Positions 8,286 to 16,994 of a stretch of DNA of 64,000 nt are shown here, piece by piece. Position 1 is the stretch's first letter; the number at the start of each line of letters is the position of its first letter. The DNA lies in contig JAWQJJ010000002.1 in assembly GCA_033485155.1 (NCBI GenBank), positions 310,001 through 374,000 on the forward strand, read 5' to 3'. Source of the stretch: Methanomassiliicoccus sp. (GTDB lineage: Archaea > Thermoplasmatota > Thermoplasmata > Methanomassiliicoccales > Methanomassiliicoccaceae). The position numbers were made by a program, and so were the translations under genes. The notes beneath the pieces were generated by a model. The model had not been told where the DNA came from and ran no database searches. It was given only the letters and a program-made list of their open reading frames with translations.

Positions 8286-9367
8286 GCCAGCCCCCCATCC
8301 ACGATCTCCCTGATGGTGTTGCCCAGCTCGCAGTAGAGCACCTTGTCGGTGCTCATGACCTCGGCATGGGTATTGATCTCCCCCACTGAACGGAGGTAGC
8401 CCTGGTTGATGTAGTTGCGTAGCTCCCTGGGCTGGTCGGTGACCAGGATGTCCTCGGCGCGCAGACCGGGCACCGCATGGGGGAGACCGGCCACGATGCG
8501 AAGATCGGCACGGCAGCCTTCCAGCGCCCGGGAGGCGGGCTCTCCGGCCACAGGATACTCGTCCAGGCCGCCGGTCAGTATGGACGGCCTCGCTCCCGCC
8601 TCATCCAGATCCCTCAGGATATTGGTGGCGTACCTTCTTATCCTCGGCAGGCCGACCTCGGGGTCCAGGTTGCCGATGTAAACGGTCTCCCCGCCGACCT
8701 TTTCTCTTGCATATTGGACGGCACGCATGATGTCCGCGAAACCGTAGGCGGTCTCCTTCTTGGCATTAAGGGCCACGGCGACCCTGCCGCCCTGGCGCAG
8801 CACCCTGACCACCTCCATTCCTACCGCCAGCTTAGTGGCTCCGGGATGAGGTTCAAGGTATTCCTGGCTCGTCAGCCCCCTCTCCCGCTCGATGGCGGTT
8901 GCCCGGGTCAGCATGTTCTTCTGCCTATCCCGTTCCTTCTCCGATATCACGCCTTTCTCGGCCGCCACTTCCAGCGTTCTTATCGCTCCGGAGGTGTTGG
9001 GACCGGAGCAACCATGCACGTCGACCGGAAGAACGGTGGCTTTTACCCCGGCCTTCTTGACCGCCCCATCGAGATTCTCTCCGATGATCATCGAGGCGCA
9101 GGTGCCCACCACGCCGATGATGCGGGGGTGGAAGCGATCGTCGATGTTCTTCAGGATGCGGACCAGCTTTTCCTCTGCTCCGAAGATGAGGTCGTTCTCC
9201 TGCATCCCGGTGGTCATTACCCTGACGCCCGCCTCTTCCAGCCGGCGGGCGGCCATGAAGCCGCACCCGGCCGGGCCGTGCATAAGGATGACATCGACGT
9301 CGAGGTCCCTCAGGGTATACATGGCGGCGATGATCGGGTTCGGGCGGGGGTGCAGGACGTCCTTCAC
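8282..9367 (-). CDS. cfbD: CfbD, NifD-like catalytic subunit of the F430 cyclase
   Basis: The 361-residue protein is a short nitrogenase-component-1 homologue. Cysteines C35 (HGPAGCGF), C90 (GTCASM) and C120 (HGCSGP) match the positions that hold the [4Fe-4S] cluster in CfbD. It binds Ni-sirohydrochlorin a,c-diamide and receives electrons from CfbC. Translation starts with GTG at 9367, overlapping the cfbE stop by four bases. The length matches the methanogen CfbD family and is much shorter than nitrogenase NifD. Confidence 0.94.
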   Translation of the reverse strand: MKDVLHPRPNPIIAAMYTLRDLDVDVILMHGPAGCGFMAARRLEEAGVRVMTTGMQENDLIFGAEEKLVRILKNIDDRFHPRIIGVVGTCASMIIGENLDGAVKKAGVKATVLPVDVHGCSGPNTSGAIRTLEVAAEKGVISEKERDRQKNMLTRATAIERERGLTSQEYLEPHPGATKLAVGMEVVRVLRQGGRVAVALNAKKETAYGFADIMRAVQYAREKVGGETVYIGNLDPEVGLPRIRRYATNILRDLDEAGARPSILTGGLDEYPVAGEPASRALEGCRADLRIVAGLPHAVPGLRAEDILVTDQPRELRNYINQGYLRSVGEINTHAEVMSTDKVLYCELGNTIREIVDGGLA

Positions 9368-10659
9368 AGGTACCCCTCCTTGATGCAGTGCACCAGGACA
9401 TCGTGCTTTCCCCGGACGTCCATAGGTCCGTCGATGCGCAGATACCCCGAGGCCTCCCGGCCCAGGCCTGGCATGTTTATGATGTACTGCCCCTTCACCG
9501 CGGGGTGGCAGGACAGCACCCTGTGCACGTCATCGATGTCAAGCTTCTCGCATACCTTCAGGTTCACCGGGTCCAGGGCGATCCCGATGTCCATTTGGCC
9601 ATAGTTACGTTCGAGCACGCCGATGTTCCAGTCGATCGAGCCCGCGCTGACGCCGGGGTTGCGCTCCCGGATCAGGTATTTGCCGCCCTCCCGGGCGACA
9701 TCCCCCCGGCCGGGGACGCCCTTGAATGTTGCCAGCGAGCTCACCGCCCGTTCCATGTCCGAGCCCAGTGCGCCGGCCGCGGCCAGACCGGCGGTGAGAG
9801 CGGTGGTATAGCTGGGGGCGAGGAAGGTGCCGGGCAGGCGCACATCGTACATTTCGCCCTTCCAGTGCACCGTCAGCGGGGCACCCTTGCCCAATGCCAG
9901 CTTCTGGGGGAGCGCAATCTCGAGGTCTCCTCCCAAGCCAAAGGTGATCAAGGGGGTACCCTTGGGAACGTGCGGTTCCCATAGGGCTCTCTCCTTCTCC
10001 GGGCAGACCAGCACCTTGGCGGTACGGGCCATCTGGACCTTGCCGTCGAAGGCCCTTCGCGTCCCGGCGGCGATGGGATAATCATCGTCCAGGCCAGTGA
10101 TGACCGATACGTCGGCCAGACCGGTGCCGCCCAGGCTTACCTCGAACACACCGACGTCGCACGGCGGATGGTCCTTGGAGATGGAGAGGACCGAGGGCGG
10201 GGCAATGCTCACCTTATCCATCAATGTCCTCCACTCACCATCGGCGAACAGATGCCGCCCTCTACTGGTGTGCAGGAGCACACTTTTCCCAGACCGCCCC
10301 AGGACGTGGGCTAGGACATGGCAGGCGGAGGTCTTACCCCTGACTCCGGTGAACTCGACCACCGGAAGATCGAAGGACGCAAGTTCTCCGACCGCCTGGT
10401 GGGCGGTGATGCGCCGGTCCAGCATCGCCTGGCCGATGAAACGGTCGGGACAGTGGATCGGCACGACCCCTAGGTCGAAGCTCTCCGGAGGTGCCACTTC
10501 CAGGACGCGCACTCCCTCGGCGGCCAAGGTCTCTTTCTTTTCCGCCGATGCGGTATGATAGACATCCACGGCAGTTACACTATCGCCCATGGATGCGAAC
10601 TCCCGTGCCAGTACCTCACCGCCGTGGGTGAGGTCCAGCACCAGGACCCTTCGGTTCAT
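9364..10659 (-). CDS. cfbE: CfbE, coenzyme F430 synthetase (Mur-ligase fold)
   Basis: The 431-residue protein resembles Mur ligases. A Rossmann-like N-terminus (RVLVLDLTHGGEVLA) is followed by an ATP P-loop GVRGKTS (105-111) and a Mur-type central and C-terminal domain (LATFKGVPGRGDV). It uses ATP to activate the g-propionate and close the last carbocyclic ring, producing F430. It lies two bases after cfbA and overlaps cfbD by four bases. Confidence 0.93.
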   Translation of the reverse strand: MNRRVLVLDLTHGGEVLAREFASMGDSVTAVDVYHTASAEKKETLAAEGVRVLEVAPPESFDLGVVPIHCPDRFIGQAMLDRRITAHQAVGELASFDLPVVEFTGVRGKTSACHVLAHVLGRSGKSVLLHTSRGRHLFADGEWRTLMDKVSIAPPSVLSISKDHPPCDVGVFEVSLGGTGLADVSVITGLDDDYPIAAGTRRAFDGKVQMARTAKVLVCPEKERALWEPHVPKGTPLITFGLGGDLEIALPQKLALGKGAPLTVHWKGEMYDVRLPGTFLAPSYTTALTAGLAAAGALGSDMERAVSSLATFKGVPGRGDVAREGGKYLIRERNPGVSAGSIDWNIGVLERNYGQMDIGIALDPVNLKVCEKLDIDDVHRVLSCHPAVKGQYIINMPGLGREASGYLRIDGPMDVRGKHDVLVHCIKEGYL

Positions 10660-10661
10660 AC

Positions 10662-11060
10662 CTATGCCTGCTTCATCCGGGACCTGACCCTGTCGGCCAG
10701 GATCTGGGCGATGCGGTCATCGTTACCGATGGGATCGCAGTAGCGGAGGGTGATGTTCTTACCGTCCACTACCATCTTGGTCTCCCGCTCTCCCTTCTTC
10801 AGGCCGATCTCTCCCGGGATATCCTCGGTGAGGTGGATGCCCGATGCCAGGAAGCATGGCTGGACGTAGATCATGTCCACGCCCTGGTCGACCAGGGTCT
10901 TGATCCCGGTCTTGATGTCCGGCTGATTGAGCTGCATGAACGCCGCGGTCACCGGACCGAAATCGTCCAGTTTGGCCAACTTGGTCGCCGCGTTGACAAC
11001 CAGGTCCTTGTTGAACTGCAGCTTGCTTCCGTGTCCTACGACTAATACTCCGTTCTTCAT
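10662..11060 (-). CDS. cfbA: CfbA, sirohydrochlorin nickel/cobalt chelatase (small CbiX type)
   Basis: The 132-residue protein is a CbiX-small homodimeric chelatase. The metal-binding His residues are H10 (VVGHGSK) and H76 (ASGIHLTED). CfbA inserts Ni2+ into sirohydrochlorin to begin F430 synthesis, and the family also inserts Co2+. No other chelatase gene is in the window, so this enzyme probably also feeds the cbi operon. It is the first gene of the cfb operon. A TATA-like element (rc GGTTAATTAAGG) is near 11121-11131 and a 16-bp palindrome is at 11083-11098 in the likely leader. Confidence 0.93.
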   Translation of the reverse strand: MKNGVLVVGHGSKLQFNKDLVVNAATKLAKLDDFGPVTAAFMQLNQPDIKTGIKTLVDQGVDMIYVQPCFLASGIHLTEDIPGEIGLKKGERETKMVVDGKNITLRYCDPIGNDDRIAQILADRVRSRMKQA

Positions 11061-11082
11061 GTTCGAAATCCCCTATGTCACT

Positions 11083-11098
11083 AACCGCCGAGGCGGTT
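11083..11098. promoter_or_regulatory. Palindrome in the cfb operon leader
   Basis: AACCGCC-GA-GGCGGTT has perfect seven-base arms. It lies 22 bases upstream of the cfbA ATG and a helical turn or two downstream of the TATA-like element (11121-11131, minus strand), near the predicted transcription start. It could be an operator for a cfb repressor or an mRNA hairpin in the leader. Confidence 0.45.
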
Positions 11099-11184
11099 GT
11101 GCCGGTATTAGGCCCACCCTTAATTAACCTTTTTTCAAGTCCCGACCAACGTGCCAGAAAATTGGGCCTTTGGCTGGATTGCAG

Positions 11185-11201
11185 TTGGATGATACATCCA
11201 A
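11185..11201. promoter_or_regulatory. TTGGAT-N5-ATCCAA operator at the hem operon promoter
   Basis: TTGGATGATACATCCAA is a perfect 6-5-6 palindrome. It abuts the TATA-like TTAAATA at 11202-11208 of the plus-strand precorrin-2 dehydrogenase/hem operon. A further half-like CTGGAT lies 11 bases upstream (11174). Near-identical palindromes stand at the promoters of the cbi operon (24876) and the corrinoid adenosyltransferase (38474). The site is also about 60 bases upstream of the divergent cfb TATA, so it might influence both directions. Confidence 0.65.
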
Positions 11202-11258
11202 TTAAATAGGATTACTATTATCTCTCCTACGAGGATACCCTCCTGACAAGGGGATCAA

Positions 11259-11867
11259 ATGCAACCGCTATGGGTCGATCTGAGTAGCCGTAAGGTTGTC
11301 GTCTTCGGCGGGGGAGAGGTGGGCCGGAGGAAGGCCAACTATCTCGCCTCGGAGGCCGAGGTAATCGTCGTGGCACGTGAGTTTGTCGATGGCTTCCATC
11401 CTTCCATCGTCCTCCGTTCCGGCACCGTGGAGGATAATCTTACCAACATGGTCGGCTGGGCCGACCTGGTGATCGCCGCAACGAACGACAAGGGGACGAA
11501 CGATGTCATCGCCGCGGAGGCCGCCTTGCGGGGCAGGCTCTGCAATCGGGCCGACGGTCTGTCCACCTTCCTGATACCGTCAGTGGTGGAGCGTGAGAAC
11601 TACAAGGTTGCCGTATCCACCGAGGGACGGAGTCCGGGGATGTCCAAGTACCTCCGTCTGGAGCTGGATAGGCTGCTGGACCGGCGGTACGACCTCATGG
11701 TGGTCCTGCAGCAGGAGCTGAGGGAAGCGGCCAAGGAGAGAGTGCCCTCGCAGCTCGAGCGGGAGCGGCGGCTGTGGAAGGTGCTTGAGGACAAGGAGGT
11801 CTGGAAGGCCCTGGAGAACGATCCGGGGAAGGCCCGGGAGAGGGCAATGAGCATCGTGGTGAGCTGA
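11259..11867 (+). CDS. Precorrin-2 dehydrogenase (Met8/CysG-N type siroheme synthase)
   Basis: The 202-residue protein has the NAD-binding segment KVVVFGGGEVGRRKANYL near residues 9-26 and the Met8-type middle region STEGRSPGMSKYLRLELD. It oxidises precorrin-2 to sirohydrochlorin, the branch metabolite for F430, cobalamin and siroheme. The length equals that of archaeal stand-alone enzymes, without the methyltransferase half of CysG. It leads the operon and ends directly before hemA with no gap. The ATG follows GGGGATCAA. Confidence 0.88.
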   Translation: MQPLWVDLSSRKVVVFGGGEVGRRKANYLASEAEVIVVAREFVDGFHPSIVLRSGTVEDNLTNMVGWADLVIAATNDKGTNDVIAAEAALRGRLCNRADGLSTFLIPSVVERENYKVAVSTEGRSPGMSKYLRLELDRLLDRRYDLMVVLQQELREAAKERVPSQLERERRLWKVLEDKEVWKALENDPGKARERAMSIVVS

Positions 11868-13145
11868 ATGGACTCCATACTGAGCGCGCACATCACCCAC
11901 AAGCAGGCCCGCATGGCCGACATCGAGAAGCTGGGAGAATTGGACCCGTCCAGGTTGATGAGGGCGGCCATTTCGTTGCCTGGAGTCAACGAATGCATCG
12001 CCTTGCGGACCTGTAATCGGGTGGAGATCTACCTTGCCACCGAAGACATCAACGCCTCCAGGAAGGGTCTGGAGGACCTCGTTAATGGCCTGGTGCCGTT
12101 CGACATCGACCAGAACCTGGTGCAGTACCTCTCGGGCAGGGACTCGGTGAAGCACATCCTGCGGGTCGCCAGCGGGCTGGAGTCGATGATCATCGGGGAG
12201 GACCAGATCCAGTCCCAGGTCAAGGAGGCGTACGAGCGCGCCGAGCGCGAGGGTACCGTCGGTCCGATGCTTTCCATCGTCTTCCGCAAGGCCATCTCCG
12301 TGGGCAAGAAGGTCCGGACCGAGACCCGGCTCAACAAGGGCTGTGTCTCCATCGGCACCGCCGCGGTCGAGCTGGCCGAGGAGAAGCTGGGCACTCTGAA
12401 AGGGAAGAACATTCTGGTGGTCGGCGCCGGAGAGATGGCCACCCTCGTCGCCAAGCACCTGGTGGGCAAGGAGCCGATGACGGTGTTCGTATCCAACCGC
12501 ACCTACTCCCGGGCGGTCGAGCTGGCATGGGTCCTCAACGGGAAGGCGGTGCGGTTCGACAATTTCGTGGAGTTCATATCCCAGGCTGACGTCGTTCTCG
12601 TGGCCACATCGGCGACGCACATGGTGCTGACCAGGAGCCACATGGAGAAGGCGATGGCTTCCCGGACGCTGGAAAGCGAGATAATTGTCATCGACGTCAG
12701 CTTCCCCCGCAACGTGGAAGCGGAGGTCGCCGAGTTGCCCGGCGTGGAATATTTCGATATCGACGGCCTGCGCGGCAAGGCGGAGGAGAACCTCCTGAAG
12801 CGTCGCGCCGAGATCCGCAGCGCGGAGAAGATAATCACATCGGAGCTGGAGTCCGTCGGGGCGCATATCAAGGAGATGAGGGCCAACGAGCTCCTGGGGC
12901 GCCTGTATGGCAAGTATGCCGAGATGAAGGAACGGGAGGTCCGCAAGGCCTTGAACCGCTTATCGTCGGGCAAGGAACCGGCCGACGCGGTCCTTCAGGA
13001 CCTCGCCGATGTGATGACCAAGAAGTTCCTGGCTGACCCCACCAAGGTGCTGAAGGAAGCCTTCCGGGAGGGGGATGAGGAGATAATCGAGATAATCGAG
13101 GGCATTTTCAGATTGGACGGTGTAATTAATGTTTCCAGCAAGTAG
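11868..13145 (+). CDS. hemA: HemA, glutamyl-tRNA reductase
   Basis: The 425-residue protein has the catalytic Cys at C49 in ALRTCNRVEIYL, the segment SGLESMIIGEDQIQSQVK, and an NADP-binding GAGEMATLVAKHL. It reduces glutamyl-tRNA-Glu to glutamate-1-semialdehyde, the first committed step of the C5 tetrapyrrole route. The dimerisation domain at the C-terminus is complete. It overlaps hemB by 17 bases. As first enzyme of the pathway it is the natural control point for the palindrome at 11185. Confidence 0.96.
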   Translation: MDSILSAHITHKQARMADIEKLGELDPSRLMRAAISLPGVNECIALRTCNRVEIYLATEDINASRKGLEDLVNGLVPFDIDQNLVQYLSGRDSVKHILRVASGLESMIIGEDQIQSQVKEAYERAEREGTVGPMLSIVFRKAISVGKKVRTETRLNKGCVSIGTAAVELAEEKLGTLKGKNILVVGAGEMATLVAKHLVGKEPMTVFVSNRTYSRAVELAWVLNGKAVRFDNFVEFISQADVVLVATSATHMVLTRSHMEKAMASRTLESEIIVIDVSFPRNVEAEVAELPGVEYFDIDGLRGKAEENLLKRRAEIRSAEKIITSELESVGAHIKEMRANELLGRLYGKYAEMKEREVRKALNRLSSGKEPADAVLQDLADVMTKKFLADPTKVLKEAFREGDEEIIEIIEGIFRLDGVINVSSK

Positions 13146-14103
13146 AGGCCGAAGGCTTCGCATGAGGCCTGCCCTTAGGGACCTTGTCAGGGAGAACGAG
13201 CTGTCGGTCAAGGACCTCGTGTATCCGATGTTCGTCAACGAAACCCTCAGCGCCCCCAAGGGGATCGCCTCCATGCCTGGCATCAGCGCTTTCCCGCTTG
13301 GCGACATCGGCAGGGAGGCGAAGGCGGCGAGCGACGCGGGCATCCCTGCAGTCCTGCTGTTCGGTATACCACGCATCAAGGACGCCCGGGGGAGCGGTGC
13401 ATGGGCTGAGGATGGTATCACACAGAGGGCCATCCGCGAGATCAAGACGTCGTCCGACGTCCTGGTCATCGCCGACCTGTGCCTGTGCGAGTACACCGAT
13501 CACGGCCACTGCGGCGTGGTGCACGGCGATGTGGTGGACAACGACTCGACCCTTGAGCTGTACGGCCTCACCGCCATAAGCCAGGCCGAGGCCGGGGCGG
13601 ACGTCATCGCGCCCTCGGGCATGATGGATGGTCAGGTGAAGGTGATCCGAGAATCGCTAGATGAGGCTGGCTTCGAGGACGTGCCCGTCATGTCATACGC
13701 CGCCAAGTACGCCTCGGCGTTCTACGGCCCGTTCCGTGATGCGGCGGAGAGCGCCCCCCGGTCAGGGGATCGGAGAACGCACCAGATGGACCCTGCTAAC
13801 TCCAGGGAGGCCATCAGGGAGATGCGCCAGGACGTGGAGGAGGGCGCCGACATCCTCATGGTCAAGCCCGCGCTCCCGTATCTGGACATTGTCCGCGAGG
13901 CCCGCTCTACCTTCGATCTGCCCATCGCCGCTTATAACGTGAGCGGGGAGTACTCAATGATAAAGGCGGCTGCAGCCAACGGCTGGTTGGACCACAACCG
14001 GGCGATGATGGAGGCGCTCCTTTCGATCAAGCGGGCAGGGGCGGACATGATCATCACCTACTTCGCCAGGGAGGCCGCCGCGCTGCTGGAGGGTAAGCCA
14101 TGA
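13129..14103 (+). CDS. hemB: HemB, delta-aminolevulinate dehydratase
   Basis: The 324-residue enzyme condenses two 5-aminolevulinate molecules into porphobilinogen. The zinc-binding cysteine cluster LCLCEYTDHGHC, the Schiff-base lysines in MSYAAKYASAFYGPFR and MVKPALPYLD, and the N-terminal RGRRLRMRPALRDL are all present, so it is the Zn-dependent type. The start at 13129, inside the end of hemA, gives the full N-terminal arm expected of the family. Confidence 0.96.
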   Translation: MFPASRGRRLRMRPALRDLVRENELSVKDLVYPMFVNETLSAPKGIASMPGISAFPLGDIGREAKAASDAGIPAVLLFGIPRIKDARGSGAWAEDGITQRAIREIKTSSDVLVIADLCLCEYTDHGHCGVVHGDVVDNDSTLELYGLTAISQAEAGADVIAPSGMMDGQVKVIRESLDEAGFEDVPVMSYAAKYASAFYGPFRDAAESAPRSGDRRTHQMDPANSREAIREMRQDVEEGADILMVKPALPYLDIVREARSTFDLPIAAYNVSGEYSMIKAAAANGWLDHNRAMMEALLSIKRAGADMIITYFAREAAALLEGKP

Positions 14104-15374
14104 GCGAGCGGTCCAGGCAAATGTATGAGAGAGCGAGATACCTGATGCCCGGAGGGGTCTCCTCCCCGGTGCGCGCGTTCCGGCCTTATCCCCGCTATAT
14201 CGCCTCGGCGAAGGGCTCCCACATCACCGACGTCGACGGCAGGGAGTACATAGATCACTGCATGGCCTTCGGCCCCCTGATCCTCGGTCATGCCCACCCG
14301 GTGGTCGTTGCGGCCTTGAAGGAACAGGCCGAGAGAGGGACTCTCTACGGCGCACCGATCGAGGCCGAGATTGAGTTCGCCGAAACGATCACCAAGAACT
14401 TCCCATCCATGGAGATGCTGCGCATCGTGAGCAGCGGGACCGAGGCGACCATGCACGCCCTTCGGCTGGCCAGGGGATACACCGGGCGGAAGAAGGTCCT
14501 CAAGTTCGAGGGATGCTTCCACGGTGCCCACGACGCCGTCCTGGTGAAGGCCGGCTCCGGCGCCACGACCCACAGCGCCCCCAATTCCCTCGGGGTGCTG
14601 GAGGAGGTGGCCTCGAACACCCTGCTGGCGCCTTACAATGATCTGGCTTCGGCCCAGCGGGTGCTTAAGGCCAACCGGGGGGAGGTAGCGGCGATCATCG
14701 TCGAGCCGGTCATGGGCAACGTCGGTCCGGTGCTGCCCCACGAGGGGTACCTCCAGGGCCTCCGGGAGCTGGCCACCGAGCACGGCTCGCTGCTCATATT
14801 CGACGAGGTCATCACCGGCTTCCGGCTGAGCATGGGCGGGGCCCAACGCCTATATGGCGTCACCCCGGACATGACCACCCTGGGCAAGATCGCCGGGGGA
14901 GGGATGCCCATCGGGGCGTTCGGGGCATCGGAGGAGATCATGAGCATGGTGTCGCCGGTGGGGAAAGTCTACCAGGCCGGCACATTCTCCGGCAACCCCA
15001 TGTCCCTGGCCGCCGGGCTGGCGACCATCAGGGAGCTGGAGCGCCAGGGCCATGAGGCCCTCGACCGAAAGGGGGCCGCCCTTCGCGATGGGCTGAGGGA
15101 TGCGCTCTCCGACAGCAAGGTCCCCCACCAGGTGGCGGGAATAGGTTCGATGTTCCAGCTGTTCCTCTCACCCGAGCCGGTGAAGAATTACCAGGATGCC
15201 CTGCGCGCCGACACCGCGCTGTTCGACCGTATGTTCCTCCGGCTGCTGGAAAACGGCGTCTACCTGGCGCCATCGCAGTTCGAGACGAACTTCCTGTCCA
15301 CGGCGCACAGCGACGAGGACGTGCGGCGGGTGGTCGATGCCATCGCCGAGGCCCTCACGGAGGTCTCCTCATGA
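14100..15374 (+). CDS. hemL: HemL, glutamate-1-semialdehyde 2,1-aminomutase
   Basis: The 424-residue PLP enzyme isomerises glutamate-1-semialdehyde to 5-aminolevulinate. It has the N-terminal MPGGVSSPVRAF, the SGTEATMHALRLARG segment, DEVITGFR, and the PLP lysine in TTLGKIAGGGMPIGAFG. Length is typical. It overlaps hemB and hemC by four bases each. Confidence 0.96.
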   Translation: MSERSRQMYERARYLMPGGVSSPVRAFRPYPRYIASAKGSHITDVDGREYIDHCMAFGPLILGHAHPVVVAALKEQAERGTLYGAPIEAEIEFAETITKNFPSMEMLRIVSSGTEATMHALRLARGYTGRKKVLKFEGCFHGAHDAVLVKAGSGATTHSAPNSLGVLEEVASNTLLAPYNDLASAQRVLKANRGEVAAIIVEPVMGNVGPVLPHEGYLQGLRELATEHGSLLIFDEVITGFRLSMGGAQRLYGVTPDMTTLGKIAGGGMPIGAFGASEEIMSMVSPVGKVYQAGTFSGNPMSLAAGLATIRELERQGHEALDRKGAALRDGLRDALSDSKVPHQVAGIGSMFQLFLSPEPVKNYQDALRADTALFDRMFLRLLENGVYLAPSQFETNFLSTAHSDEDVRRVVDAIAEALTEVSS

Positions 15375-16261
15375 TCATCGGCACCCGCGGGAGCGCCCTC
15401 GCTCTCGCCCAGACCACCATGGTGGTCTGGGAGCTGGGGAGGTGCAGCCCGGAGGTCGACATCGAGGTCCGGGAGATCAAGACCATCGGGGACAGGGTCA
15501 CCGACCGTCCCCTGGCCTCCCTCGGCGGTTATGGAGCGTTCACTAAAGAGCTTGATCAGCGCATCGTCTCGGGGGAGATCGACGCGGCGGTCAACAGCCT
15601 CAAAGACATGCCCGTCGACCTCACCCCCGGAACCGAGCTGGCAGCGGTCCTGCCGCGGGGCCCGGTGGAGGACATCCTCCTTTCGAGATACCCGCTCGAG
15701 GACCTGCCCAAGGGGGCGGTGGTCGGCTCGTCCAGCGTGCGCCGCCGTTCCATGCTGCTGTGGAAGAGGCCTGACCTTGAGGTCAGGGACCTGCGCGGCA
15801 ACGTCCCAACAAGGATCAGGAAGTGGAAGGACGGGGAGTACGACGCCATCGTGCTGGCCCGGGCGGGCTTGTCCCGCCTGGGGATCGAAGAGCGGGGCTT
15901 TACCCTGGACCCCGAGGTATTCATTCCCGCGGTCGGTCAGGGGGCCATCGCCGTCGTGTGCGCCGCGGGCAGCCAACATCTCCCCATCCTTCGTCGGCTG
16001 GACGATGAGAGGACGAGAACGGAGGTGGAGGCCGAGCGTTTTGTCCTGCGGGCTCTCGGCGGCGGCTGCTCGGTGCCCATCGGGGTGTGGGCTTCGAAGC
16101 AGGGCAACGCCCTTCGCGTCCGGGGCTCGGTGGTCTCCGAGGCCCCGCCGGAAAGGGCGTTCGTCGACCGGACGATTCCGCTGGATAACCTGAAGGAAGG
16201 TCTGACAGCGATAGCCGAGATCCTGGGTCCAGTGGTCGGGGGGTGCGATGTTGGCCGGTGA
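15371..16261 (+). CDS. hemC: HemC, hydroxymethylbilane synthase
   Basis: The 296-residue porphobilinogen deaminase starts with the family motif IIGTRGSALALAQT. It contains SLKDMPVDL and the dipyrromethane-cofactor cysteine in LGGGCSVPIGV near residue 235. It polymerises four porphobilinogens into hydroxymethylbilane. It overlaps cobA by 14 bases. Confidence 0.95.
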   Translation: MIIGTRGSALALAQTTMVVWELGRCSPEVDIEVREIKTIGDRVTDRPLASLGGYGAFTKELDQRIVSGEIDAAVNSLKDMPVDLTPGTELAAVLPRGPVEDILLSRYPLEDLPKGAVVGSSSVRRRSMLLWKRPDLEVRDLRGNVPTRIRKWKDGEYDAIVLARAGLSRLGIEERGFTLDPEVFIPAVGQGAIAVVCAAGSQHLPILRRLDDERTRTEVEAERFVLRALGGGCSVPIGVWASKQGNALRVRGSVVSEAPPERAFVDRTIPLDNLKEGLTAIAEILGPVVGGCDVGR

Positions 16262-16994
16262 GGTGTACCTCGTGGGCGCGGGGCCGGGAGACCTCGGGCT
16301 GATCACCGTCCGGGGCATGGATCTGGTGAGGTCGGCGGACGTGATCGTCTACGATCAGCTGGCCAACCCTGACCTGCTGTCTCAGGCGCGGCCCGGAGCC
16401 AAGCTCATCGATGTCGGGAAGCAGGGCGGCCACCACAAGGTGAAGCAGGAAGGTATCAACCGCATCATCGTCGAGGAGGCCCAGCAGGGCCGCAGGGTCA
16501 TCCGTCTGAAGGGCGGAGACCCATTCATGTTCGGGCGGGGAGGGGAGGAAGCCGAGGAGCTCCGGAAGGCCGGTGTCGCCGTGCACGTGGTCCCTGGAGT
16601 CACCTCAGCCATCGCCGCCCCGGCCATGGCCGGGATCCCGGTCACCCATCGCGATCATGCGCCTCTCGTCACCTTCGTCACCGGCCACGAGCGCGATGAC
16701 CGGCCGGATGAGAGAATCAACTGGGCCGCGCTGGCGCGGACGGGAGGGACCATCGTGATCCTCATGGGCATGGCTAACCTGGACCAGAACATGGCCCGGC
16801 TGGTCGCCGAGGGCATGGACCCCTCGACTCCGGTGGCGGTGGTACACCGGGGATCCACCCCGTCCCAGAAGGTGGTGCTTTCCAACCTTGAAAGCATCGC
16901 CGAAGAGTGCCGCCGCCAGGACATCGGCGCCCCGGCGGTGGTCGTGGTCGGCGGAGTCGCCAATCTCGGTGAGGTCCTGGGTGATCTCCGATGA
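16248..16994 (+). CDS. cobA: CobA, uroporphyrinogen-III C-methyltransferase (SUMT)
   Basis: The 248-residue SAM-dependent enzyme has the family landmarks VYLVGAGPGDLGL, VIVYDQL, GGDPFMFGRGGEE and VPGVTSAIAAPA. It methylates uroporphyrinogen III at C2 and C7 to make precorrin-2, the substrate of the dehydrogenase that opens this operon. No heme-specific gene is seen beyond this point, so the operon appears to serve siroheme, F430 and B12. It overlaps hemD by four bases. Confidence 0.94.
   Translation: MLAGEVYLVGAGPGDLGLITVRGMDLVRSADVIVYDQLANPDLLSQARPGAKLIDVGKQGGHHKVKQEGINRIIVEEAQQGRRVIRLKGGDPFMFGRGGEEAEELRKAGVAVHVVPGVTSAIAAPAMAGIPVTHRDHAPLVTFVTGHERDDRPDERINWAALARTGGTIVILMGMANLDQNMARLVAEGMDPSTPVAVVHRGSTPSQKVVLSNLESIAEECRRQDIGAPAVVVVGGVANLGEVLGDLR

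Noticed and set aside
11580-12866. 428-residue minus-strand frame opposite hemA
   Set aside because: Antisense shadow of the Met8-like and hemA genes with shadow-type composition (very rich in His, Leu, Asp and Gly); no family signature.
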